Source: Nageia nagi (lineage: Eukaryota > Pinophyta). Taken from it: a stretch of DNA of 64,000 bases. The stretch spans positions 91,698,001-91,762,000 of the forward strand of contig JBITNC010000001.1 of NCBI GenBank assembly GCA_050084985.1, written 5' to 3'. Position 1 is the stretch's first letter. Each line of letters starts with the position of its first letter. This document shows positions 12,096 to 20,480 of the stretch, piece by piece. The notes under the pieces are model-generated. The model searched no databases, was not told where the DNA came from, and was given only the letters and a program-made list of their open reading frames with translations. The translations under genes and the position numbers were made by a program.

Positions 12096-12750
12096 CTTGT
12101 CAAAGTGCCCTTATCTATTAAATGATGTTTATTAGATAAATTCATAAATTTATTATCATAAATGATGTGTATCATATCACGTATTATAATATATGTCAAA
12201 AATATTTTTTGAATCATATTATTACTCTTATCATTGGCTTCCTCTATAAAGGAGGGGCATTCTTATCATTTGATGCCTTTGTAAGGACTTATCATTTCGT
12301 ACCTTTGTAAGGAAGGGCCATCCATATCAAAAATCCATGGCAACATGGTGGCTTGGGAAACCAAGCTGATTAGTTTAAATTGGTAAATCATCTTCATAAC
12401 TCTTGGTGGGTAAGTCACCAAGGACAAGTTTGCTTTCTTATCACTTACATACTTTCCATATCATGATGTTTAATATCTATATTTGAGATATCTTGTGTAA
12501 AAAATATTTTTTATTTAAGCTCTTTTTAGGTTCCTTTGTCTGTACCTTGTATTAATCCTATGATGAGAGGTCTATCATGTTGCAACTAAGTCAAAGAGGA
12601 GGCATAATATAATAGAAAAATTGAGGCAAAGTTGCTAGTGTGAGATAACTTTTTAGGGACTACTTCCTTACTTTTTTTTTTATACTTTAAATTTATACTT
12701 TGATTATCTTTTGTCTCAAAAATATCAAAACATATTCAAAGTGAGGCATT

Positions 12751-13378
12751 TGTCAACATCTAAAAAGGAATTTTAATTTTATTAAAACACCCTTTTAGGT
12801 ATTCAAAATAATTTATTTAATTCATTAAATAAATGCTCTAATCAATGTGCACTCTCATATACCTTTATGTATTATAATAATAGATTGGCTTAGCATCATA
12901 ATAAACCTAAGGAGGAGCCTTAGCACTAGACCTATTACCTATAAAGATGGAGGGGTTGTGCATGATCAAAGATATGACATGACATGATATAATTTTGAAT
13001 CTTTGATAGGTGGCAATATACTTATGTCATTGTTGATTGATATTTCTTAATGCCACCTATCACTTCTGAATTTTGTTATACTTTGATCTTTGCATTGCTA
13101 TGATCTTTCATCCATTCATGAGTGAGATTCTATGCATCGAAGGTGGATGATGACATAGAGTGAAGAGGTGAGATATTTTGGAATAGTAAATAGGAGATGT
13201 CACTGGGTTCTTACCACTAGAATTGGGTTGAGTTTGAATTTGTGGCTCCATATTTTAAAGAAGCTTTTCGTTCATCCTCGTTCGATTAGATATCGCCTTC
13301 GATCATCATCATAGGTAAAGTACAAGTTTGTATCTTTCATAAATCCAATTTTGATAGGTCAAGATCAATTAGATCATT
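12751..13378 (+). repeat. Tat-B LTR, first segment
   Basis: Starts TGTCAACATCTAAAAAGG after the polypurine tract and aligns in reverse with the Tat-F LTRs (28533-29206, 36351-37028, 37029-37742), sharing words such as GCACTAGACCTATTACCTAT and TGATAGGTGGCA-type blocks. The last 254-255 bases (13125-13379) are repeated at 18959-19213 on the other side of copia-C. Confidence 0.85.
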
Positions 13379-14013
13379 AGGATTCAATAATTTCATATAA
13401 ACAAGAGCATCAATAATTCTCCTATTCCTTGGAAAATTAAACAACATTCAAGCATACTGAAATCAAACAACTATGAACATCAATCACACAATGAGAGACA
13501 CAAGAGATAACGTGGTTCACCCAATGTAGGCTACATCCATAGAGAAGCTTTCAACCCTTTTGCATTACATTCTTCCAAGTCCTCCAAGCAATAAACCAGT
13601 AGCACAACCTTGCTACAACCTTCACTTTGGAGCTACAACAAAGCCTCACTACAATCTCTCTCTCTCAGGCTATCTACATAAGCCACCAAACTACAATTAC
13701 AAGCAACTCACAACTACTGCTAAAACTACTTACAAACTTCAATCTGTATGCCTCAACTCAAGCCTCTTATTTATAGATACAAACAAACCCAACTTAAACC
13801 CAAGCTGTATCTGGAAGGTCGTGAGGTTACCCCCAACCCTTTAGTAACTCATATCCAAGTGTCATGGCTTCTTGGAAACTAAAATTTGGTGTCAAACGAG
13901 AAAAGAAATGCTCTCTATTTTTTGCTGGATGGCTGGCCGGTTGGCTAGTTCTGACAGGGTCTGGCCGGTTGGTAGGCCAGTTAGCCGGCTAGCTATAGTC
14001 TCCATTTTCAACA
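13379..14013 (-). repeat. copia-C 3' LTR
   Basis: Aligns base for base with the other LTR from AGGATTCAATAATTTC on, but lacks its outermost four bases (TGTC). Inner end CATTTTCAACA at 14013 is followed by the complement of the polypurine tract. Contains one copy of the 142-bp unit (13404-13545) that is tripled in the 5' LTR. The U3 part (13925-14000) is a GC-rich island with repeated GGCCGGTTGG words. Confidence 0.93.
13767..13776 (-). promoter_or_regulatory. TATA box, copia-C 3' LTR
   Basis: CTATAAATAA on the minus strand, identical to the copy at 18704-18713 in the 5' LTR. It lies about 150-240 bases downstream of the GC-rich repeats, a usual U3 layout. Confidence 0.6.
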
Positions 14014-14024
14014 ATCTCCCACTT
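14014..14024 (-). other. copia-C polypurine tract
   Basis: Minus strand AAGTGGGAGAT directly before the 3' LTR start TGTTGAAAATGG; the usual plus-strand primer site. Confidence 0.75.
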
Positions 14025-14073
14025 GGAGACTTCCTTCTCTACAATAAGGATCAAAAGCTTCTCATCTTGGCCT

Positions 14074-14955
14074 TTACTCCTTAAGACCAATCCAAGTTGA
14101 GCAAGAGCCCAACTTCTCCTTTGTAACAACTTTAGTGAACATGTTTGCAGGATTTTGAGACATGTGAATCTTTCCCAAACTGATTGAACCATCCTCCAAC
14201 GCTGTCTTGCTGAAGTGGTACCTCAATTTGATATGTTTGGTTCTTGAATGGAAGGCTGAGTTCTTTGCAAGATGGATAGCACTCTGGCTATCGCTCCATA
14301 GCTTTGCATCCTCCTGCACCTTTCCCAGTTCCTCCATCAACCTCTTCAACCAAATCAATTCTTTGCTACCTTCCATAATTGCAATGTACTCTACCTCAGT
14401 AGTGGAGAGAGCCACAACCTATTGGAGCTTAGAAATCCAACTAACTGCTGTACCTCCAATGGTAAACACATATCCTGTAGTGCTTCTCCCACCATCTATA
14501 TCACCTGCCATGTCAAAGTCAACATAACCTTGGAAACAAGAGTTAGATCCACCAAAACATAAAGAGTAATGAGAAGTACCCCTTAAATACCTAAGGATCC
14601 ATTTAACTGCTTCCCAATGCCCTTTTCCTGGATTGTTCATGAATCTACTAACCACTCCCACTGCTTGTGCTATATCTGGTCTAGTACATACCATTGCATA
14701 CATTAAACTCCCAACTGCCGAAGCATAGGGAACCTTAGTCATGTACTCCTTTTCCTTATCTATCTTAGGACTTAAATGTTTTGTTAGTTTAAAATGCTTT
14801 GCCAATGGTGTAGTTACAGATTTTGAATCTTTCATATTGAACCTTTTAAGAACCTTATCAATATAATCTTCTTGACTTAGTCTAAGCAAGTGGTTTTGAT
14901 TATCTCTTGTTATTTTCATTCCAAGAATTTGTTTAGCTTCACCCAAATCCTTCAT
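14074..14955 (-). pseudogene. copia-C RT C-terminus and RNase H
   Basis: Two open stretches in one frame, 14955-14419 and 14415-14074, separated by a single TAG. The first begins MKDLGEAKQILGMKI and contains SVTTPLAKHFKL, ASAVGSLMYAMVCTRPDIA and the RNase H entry GYVDFDMAGDIDGGRSTTGY. The second starts MALSTTEVEYIAIMEGSKE and has WSDSQSAIHLAKN and TKHIKLRYHF. These are the copia connection and RNase H motifs with catalytic acidic positions kept. RNase H would remove the RNA template during cDNA synthesis. The protein ends at 14074, as in family members. Confidence 0.93.
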
Positions 14956-14997
14956 TTCAAAAGTATTAGCTAACTTTTTCTTAAGATCAACAATATC

Positions 14998-15596
14998 TTA
15001 CATACTAGATCCTGCTACCAACATATCATCTACATACAAAAGCAAGATTACATAGTTGCCATTTGTTGTCTTCTTTACATATACATAATGATCCGATTGA
15101 CATATTACAAATTTATTTGTTATCATTAAAGTGTCAAACTTGTGATACCATTGCCTAGGTGCTTGCTTCAAACCGTACAAGCTCTTTTTCAATTTACATA
15201 CATACCCTTCTTTACCTTTGACCTCAAAACCTTCGGATTGATGCATATAAATATCCTCCTCCAAATCCCCATGAAGGAAAGCTATCTTTACATCCAATTG
15301 TTCAAGAAACAAGTTTTTAGTAGCAATAAGACTCAATATTTCTCTAATCGAGGTCATTTTAACAACTGGAGAAAAGATCTCATCATAATCTATACTTTTT
15401 TCTGAGCAAAACCCTTTACTACAAGTCTTGCCTTGTACCTTTGTCGCCCATCTCCCACTTCCTTTATCCTGTACACCCATTTGTTAGTAAGTGCCTTCTT
15501 ACCCTCTGGAATCTCAACCAAAATCCAAGTCTGATTCTTAAGTAAGGAGTCCATCTCCTCCTTCATAGCATGCTCCCACTTAATCTATGTACCACC
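14998..15596 (-). pseudogene. copia-C reverse transcriptase N-terminal half
   Basis: In the upper part, WEHAMKEEMDSLLKNQTW near 15575 and NKWVYRIKEVG near 15480 open the RT domain. The open frame 15480-14998 then holds SIDYDEIFSPVVKMTSIRE, QLDVKIAFLHGDLEEDIYM, SLYGLKQAPRQWYHKF and the active site YVDDM (15022-15036). A one-base indel in an A-run near 15405 separates the N-terminal motif from the rest, and a TAA near 14995 separates it from the RT C-terminus. Residues essential for polymerisation are present. Inactive only through these few lesions. Confidence 0.93.
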
Positions 15597-15944
15597 CTAC
15601 ATAGCTTCATCAAAACATTCAGGTTCACCACCATTAGTATAAAGAACATGATAAAGAGCAGGAGAATATCGTTCAGGAGGTTTTCTAGTCCTTGAGGACC
15701 TTCTAAGTGACAAAGTTTGAGGTGTTTGTGGTGGAGGTGCTTGAACATTATTATTAACAGGACCCTTATATTGATCAACATCTTCTAGAGATACAAACTT
15801 GGGTTCCTCAACCTTTTGCAATCTATCTTTATACATGCTTTTCTCATTGAATACAACATCTCTACTTCTAATGATTTTATGGTTATCAATATCCCATAAC
15901 CTATATCCCAAATCATTAACACCATATCCAACAAGATAGCATTT
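15597..15944 (-). pseudogene. copia-C integrase C-terminus and linker to RT
   Basis: After a single stop near 15945 the frame continues GYGVNDLGYRLWDIDNHK, then SRDVVFNEKSM (the conserved 'RDV.F.E' strand that follows integrase), then a Pro/Gln-rich linker with PPPQTPQTLSLRRSSRTRKPP. This is the usual spacer between integrase and RT in plant copia polyproteins. Stops at about 15596 and 15587 end the stretch. Confidence 0.85.
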
Positions 15945-17081
15945 TTATGATTTTGCATCAAGTTTCTTTCTATCCTCTTTATCAATATGTGCAAAAGCCT
16001 CACAACCAAAGACTCTCAAGAATGAGTAATTCACCTTTTTACCTGTCCACATCTCCTCTAGAATACCTCCATCTAAAGCCATAGATGGACCCCTGTTAAT
16101 CAAGTAAATAGTAGTGTCAATAGCATTAGCCCAAAGATTCAAAGGAAACCCAACATGTATCCTCATACTTCTAGCCCTTTCCAAGATAGTCCTATTCATT
16201 CTTTCAGTAACCCCATTTTCCTGTGGAGTTCTAGGAACTACCTTAATCCTTCTAATGCCATTGTGTGAACAAAATGAATCAAACTCATTGTTGCAAAATT
16301 CCCCACCATTATCGGACTTAAGACATTTCAACTTAGAATTAGTTTCATTCTCAACCAATGCCTTCCACCTCTTAAATGTTTCAAACACATCAGATTTCTT
16401 TTTAATATAGTATACCCATGTCTTTCTAGTACAATCATCAATAAAAGTGACAAAATAAGATGAGCCCCCAAGTGAGCAAACCTGTGCAGGACCCCACACA
16501 TCCGTATGAACAAGCTCTAATTTTTTACTCTTCTTTTCTTTGCCAACTTTAAGAAAACTAACCCTTCTTTGTTTTCCATACACATAATCTTCACAAAATC
16601 CTAAATCAACCTCTTTTAGATTAGGGAGTGAACCATTTGAGTGTAACATTTTCATGCCTTTCTCACTCATATGTCCAAGCCTATTGTGCCATAGTGATGC
16701 ATCATTGCCTATTGAAACAAGATTCAATGAATAATCAAAGACATTTGTGAGCAAATAAAGAGACCCCACCAAATTTCCCTTTGCAAATACCATTGAACCT
16801 TTAGTTACTTTCCAACTACCATCCCCAAATGTCATCACATAACCCTCCTTATCCAATTTACTTGTTGATATAAGATTTCTTTTAAGGTCTGGAATATGTC
16901 TAGCATCATTAAGAGTCCATTGTGTTCCATTAGGTAATTTCATTGTTATATTTCCAATACCAACAATCTTGCATGGGTGTGCATTACCTAATAATACTTG
17001 ACCAAAGTCACCTTGTGTGTAATTTGAGAAATAGTTCTTATGTGGAGTAGCATGAAATGAAGCACCCGAACAAGAACCCAA
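15945..17081 (-). pseudogene. copia-C protease and integrase
   Basis: An open stretch of 378 codons. It begins just at the protease active site, reading GSCSGASFHATPHKNYF, where the aspartate codon has lost a base. After the protease, HNRLGHMSEKGMKML gives the two histidines of the integrase zinc site. The cysteine pair is damaged: FCEDYVYGKQRR has Tyr where the second Cys is expected. The catalytic core is complete: HTDVWGP, FIDDCTRKTWVYYI, LKSDNGGEFCNNEF and ENGVTERMNRTILERARSM supply D, D and E. It ends FGCEAFAHIDKEDRKKLDAKS. Integrase inserts cDNA into the chromosome. Confidence 0.95.
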
Positions 17082-17950
17082 TAATCACCATTCTTTTCAT
17101 GAGACATGATTAAATCATCTTGAATTAATTCACCAATAATATTTGCCTCTTGGTTACTTGTGCTTTCATTATTATTATTACTACTATCACTTTCTTTTCC
17201 TTTCCTATTCCAACAATCTTTCTTAATGTGACCCTTTTTACCACAATGCCAACATTCCAATTTAGTGTTACATTTTGATTTTGACCTTCCTTGTGATTTG
17301 CTTCTTGACTTGTTTCTCCTTCTTTCCCTTGATCTTCCTCTTGTCTCTACTGTGAGAGCAGCATTGGAACTTTCTCCTGTGGACTTTCTCCTCATGTCCT
17401 CACTTAGAATTGTTCCAACAACTTCATCAAAGACCAAAACTGCATTAGAAGAAGAATTACTAACAGCCATAACAAAGCTATTCCAACTATCTGGAAGTGA
17501 ACATAGAATTAATAAAGCTCTTACTTCATCTTCAAATTCTATCTTAACTGAAGTTAACTGATTTGTGATTGTGTTGAATTCATTAACATGGTCTTGAACT
17601 GAACTACCTTCATTCATTTTCATGTTAAACAATTTCTTCATTAAGTATACTTTGTTTGAGGTGGATGGTTTTTCATACATTTTTGCAAGTTTATCCATTA
17701 CTCCTTTAGTAGTTTTTTCACTGAAAATATTGAAAGCTACACTAGAACTTAAACAAAGTCTAACAGCCCCCAAGGCTTTTCTATCCAACAAGTTCCAATC
17801 TCCATCACTCATAGTAGCCAGTTTCTTACTCTTATCTTCTAGAGGTTGATAGAGATCCTTTTGGTAGAGGTAGTCTTCCATTTGCATTTTCCAAAATTGA
17901 AATCCTTGCCCATTAAATATTTCCACCTTTAGCCTCCCTTCTTCTGCCAT
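16988..17950 (-). pseudogene. copia-C gag
   Basis: Open frame of 320 codons from ATG at 17950. Begins MAEEGRLKVEIFNGQGFQFW, with KMQMEDYLYQKDLYQ and then 'DRKALGAVRLCLSSSVAFNI', a Gag of the UBN2/Tnt1 type. A complete CCHC zinc knuckle CWHCGKKGHIKKDCW lies at about 17208-17252, preceded by an Arg/Ser/Lys-rich nucleic-acid-binding stretch. In active elements this frame runs into protease. Here it crosses the lesion near 17070 and runs on out of frame to 16988. Gag packages the RNA into cytoplasmic particles. Confidence 0.95.
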
Positions 17951-18010
17951 AGTGCTCTTCTTGGTTCCAATCTACAAATAGGATCCACCAACAAAATCCC
18001 AACAAAACAA

Positions 18011-18025
18011 CAATCTCTGATACCA
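18011..18025 (-). other. copia-C primer-binding site
   Basis: Minus strand TGGTATCAGAGATTG, matching the initiator-Met tRNA 3' end over TGGTATCAGAG, two bases inside the 5' LTR. Confidence 0.92.
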
Positions 18026-18056
18026 CTTGTCAGGATTCAATAATTTCATATAAATA

Positions 18057-18482
18057 AGAGCATCAATAATTCTCCTATTCCTTGGAAAATTAAACAACAT
18101 TCAAGCATACTGAAATCAAACAACTATGAACATCAATCACACAATGAGAGACACAAGAGATAACGTGGTTCACCCAATGTAGGCTACATCCACAGAGAAG
18201 AGCATCAATAATTCTCCTATTCCTTGGAAAATTAAACAACATTCAAGCATACTGAAATCAAACAACTATGAACATCAATCACACAATGAGAGACACAAGA
18301 GATAACGTGGTTCACCCAATGTAGGCTACATCCATAGAGAAGAGCATCAATAATTCTCCTATTCCTTGGAAAATTAAACAACATTCAAGCATACTGAAAT
18401 CAAACAACTATGAACATCAATCACACAATGAGAGACACAAGAGATAACGTGGTTCACCCAATGTAGGCTACATCCACAGAGA
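18057..18482 (-). repeat. 142-bp unit in three tandem copies inside the LTR
   Basis: Copies at 18057-18198, 18199-18340 and 18341-18482, all starting AGAGCATCAATAATTCTCC and ending ACATCCAYAGAGA. They are almost identical; copy 2 has T at the Y position, as does the single copy in the other LTR, while copies 1 and 3 have C. In transcript orientation the array lies near the 3' end of the LTR, in R/U5, downstream of the TATA box. Confidence 0.97.
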
Positions 18483-18703
18483 AGCTTTCAACCCTTTTGC
18501 ATAACATTCTTCCAAGTCCTCCAAGCAACAAACTAGCAGCACAACCTTGCTACAACCTTCACTTTGGAGCTACAACAAAGCCTCACTACAATCTCTCTCT
18601 CTCAGGCTATCTACATAAGCCACCAAACTTCAATTACAAGCAACTCACAACTACTACTAAAACTACTTACAAACTTCAATCTGTATGCCTCAACTCAAGC
18701 CTC

Positions 18704-18713
18704 TTATTTATAG
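18704..18713 (-). promoter_or_regulatory. TATA box, copia-C 5' LTR
   Basis: Minus strand CTATAAATAA, conserved in both LTRs. It would set the start of the genomic RNA in the 5' LTR. Confidence 0.62.
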
Positions 18714-18958
18714 ATACAAACAAACCCAACTTAAACCCAAGCTGGATCTGGAAGGTCGTGAGGTTACCCCCAACCCTTCAGTAACTCATATCCAAGTGTC
18801 ATGGCTTCTTGGCAACTAAAATTTGGTGTCAAATGAGAAAAGAAATGCTCTCTATTTTTGGCCAGTTGGCTGGCCGGTTGGTCAGTTCTGACAGGGTCTA
18901 GTCGGTTGGCTGGCTGGTAGGCCGGTTAGCCGGCTAGCTGTAGTCTCCATTTTCAACA

Positions 18959-19311
18959 AGATTCTATGCATCGAAGGTGGATGATGACATAGAGTGAAGA
19001 GGTGAGGTATTTTGGAATAGTAAATAGGAGATGTCACTGGGTTCTTACCACTAGAATTGGGTTGAGTTTGAATTTGTGGCTCCATATTTTAAAGAAGCTT
19101 TTCCTTCATCCTCTTTCGATTAGATATCAACTTCAATCATCATCATAGGTAAAGTACAAGTTTGTATCTTTCATAAAACCAATTTTGATAGGTCAAGATC
19201 AATTAGATCATTATCATATTTCATATCATCGATTTTCTATTATTTCATGGTTAATTAGTTAAATTGAATATTTTATAGATAACCCTAATTATTATTATTT
19301 TGGTTATAACA
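18959..19311 (+). repeat. Tat-B LTR, second segment with 255-bp duplication
   Basis: 18959-19213 repeats 13125-13379 with seven substitutions and no indel. The remaining 19214-19311 continues the LTR to its end (AACCCTAATTATTATTATTT, then TTATAACA), which matches in reverse the LTR starts at 28533 and 37029. No primer site follows, so this is the 3' LTR. Confidence 0.9.
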
Positions 19312-19379
19312 ATTTCTCTCAATGGATTTTTTTTTTTATGATTAATTAACCATCTTATTTGTATCTCATTCAAACCATT

Positions 19380-20480
19380 TAATGTGTCTTAAAGTTGATC
19401 TTTCCAAGTACTTGAAAAAATATATAGATATCAAGGTCAGTAACACTATAATCTATAAGAGGGCAATGTATGTTCACCTTTTGAACACTTCTTATAGGTG
19501 TGAATCTACTGTTCACAAAATTAAGGATTACATGTTGATGGAAGATAAGTTCAAAACCAATGGGTTTTCCCCTCTATGCAAGCTTCAAGCATTCCAGTGT
19601 AACCTTCTAATGGTGGCTAGGAGGAGTGGATCATGAGGTCTCATAAAAAAAGGGAAAAGTGAAAAAGTTATTCTCATAGGGAAAGCTTTGATGAGTTATT
19701 CTTAGGTGATTGTGCTTAAGTTTCCTCTATAGATGTAGGTTCTAAATTCAACATCTACATAGAATTCTAACACTAGTCTTATAGTAATTATGAACCCACA
19801 AGGAGATGATGGGCTCCCTCTTGTATCAATGGTTCTTCAATAAATAGAGACCATAAAGGAGATTCACACATGATTGATTAGTCAATATTCCTATAGCCCT
19901 CTTCGAGGAGATTCCATCCCTTAATTAGCGAATATGTGAAGACAAAAAAAATTCTTAAATAAGAACCATGATAGCTTTGTTAGTAATTTCTTTCAAATTC
20001 TCTCAACTCTTGGTAACTCTAGCAAGGTTAGAGGAGGTATACTCCTTGATAAGTCAAAATGATTTTTCTATCCTGGAATGTGAGAGGGTTGATAGACCCA
20101 GTTCAATGATACATGATTCAAGATGAAGTTAATCATTATTATTTTCTTGATTTCATCTATTTGCAAGAAGTTACAACTGTTGAGTTCAATAGATATACAT
20201 TATACATTCTTGCTTATATAGCCAGGTAGTCAGTTTTATGTCACCAATCATACCCCTAACAAAAGGGGAGTTATCATTCTAGTTATTGCTAAGTGGAAAG
20301 GGAATTTTGTTACTTGGGGATGTATTAGTAGATAAAGTGTTTCATGATATTTGGTTATAGAATTGTACTCAAGAAGATAAAGTATAAATGGACTTGAATC
20401 ACTTGTGTACTTTGTTGGATTATTGGGAGAATGCTCCTTGTCTTGTTAGTTGAGTTCCATCGAATCCCTTTCCTTAGGAT
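19380..20480 (+). pseudogene. LINE relic: ORF1 tail (tentative) and ORF2 endonuclease start
   Basis: An ATG at 20059 starts MIFLSWNVRGLIDPVQ, the standard opening of plant L1-type ORF2 (apurinic-like endonuclease). Further on YLQEVTTVEFNRY (motif 'LQE', metal-binding Glu) and NHTPNKRGVIILV follow endonuclease order. After about 20.45 kb similarity fades. Upstream, the 84-codon open stretch 19382-19636 might be part of ORF1 by position only; I do not recognise it. No RT domain is present next to it, so the element is deleted or interrupted. Confidence 0.65.

Larger units (their letters stand above)
13379..18958 (-). mobile_element. Ty1/copia element copia-C, Tnt1/Tork-like, nearly complete
   Basis: Minus-strand element with 5' LTR 18028-18958, primer site 18011-18025, gag-pol from 17950 down to 14074, polypurine tract near 14014-14024, and 3' LTR 13379-14013. 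Gag and the RT/RNase H motifs resemble the Tnt1-94 (Tork) group. Damage is light: one frameshift in protease, another near 15405, and about five stops (near 15945, 15596, 15587, 14995 and 14418). It is younger than its neighbours. It lies inside the Tat-B LTR but without a simple 5-bp target duplication (see findings). Confidence 0.93.
18028..18958 (-). repeat. copia-C 5' LTR (expanded)
   Basis: 931 bp, against 635 bp for the partner LTR. Ends TGTCAGG (18028) and TCAACA (18958). Nearly all the length difference comes from two extra copies of a 142-bp unit. The U3 GC-rich block is at 18858-18940. Confidence 0.95.
11650..19311 (+). mobile_element. Tat-B: 3' part of a Ty3/gypsy Tat element, split by copia-C
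   Basis: The stretch 11.7-12.75 kb aligns in reverse with the 3' untranslated region of Tat-F (29.2-30.05 kb): for example GTGGCTTGGGAAACCAAG, GGTAAGTCACCAAGGA and TATGATGAGAGGTC have counterparts there. A polypurine-like tract CAAAGTGAGGCATT (12737-12750) precedes an LTR that starts TGTCAACATC at 12751. The LTR runs to 13378, is interrupted by copia-C, and finishes TTATAACA at 19311. No gag or pol of this copy is in the window; the left edge is approximate. Confidence 0.75.

Noticed and set aside
13560-13844. Plus-strand frame of 94 codons, repeated at 18497-18784.
   Set aside because: It is inside both LTRs of copia-C, antisense to the transcript; it is duplicated because LTRs are, not because it is a gene.
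16114-16410. Plus-strand frame of 98 codons within copia-C.
   Set aside because: Antisense to the integrase core, whose motifs are unmistakable.
13379-18482. CRISPR-like array of direct repeats.
   Set aside because: The 142-bp units are contiguous without spacers and lie inside an LTR; the genome is a plant nuclear one.
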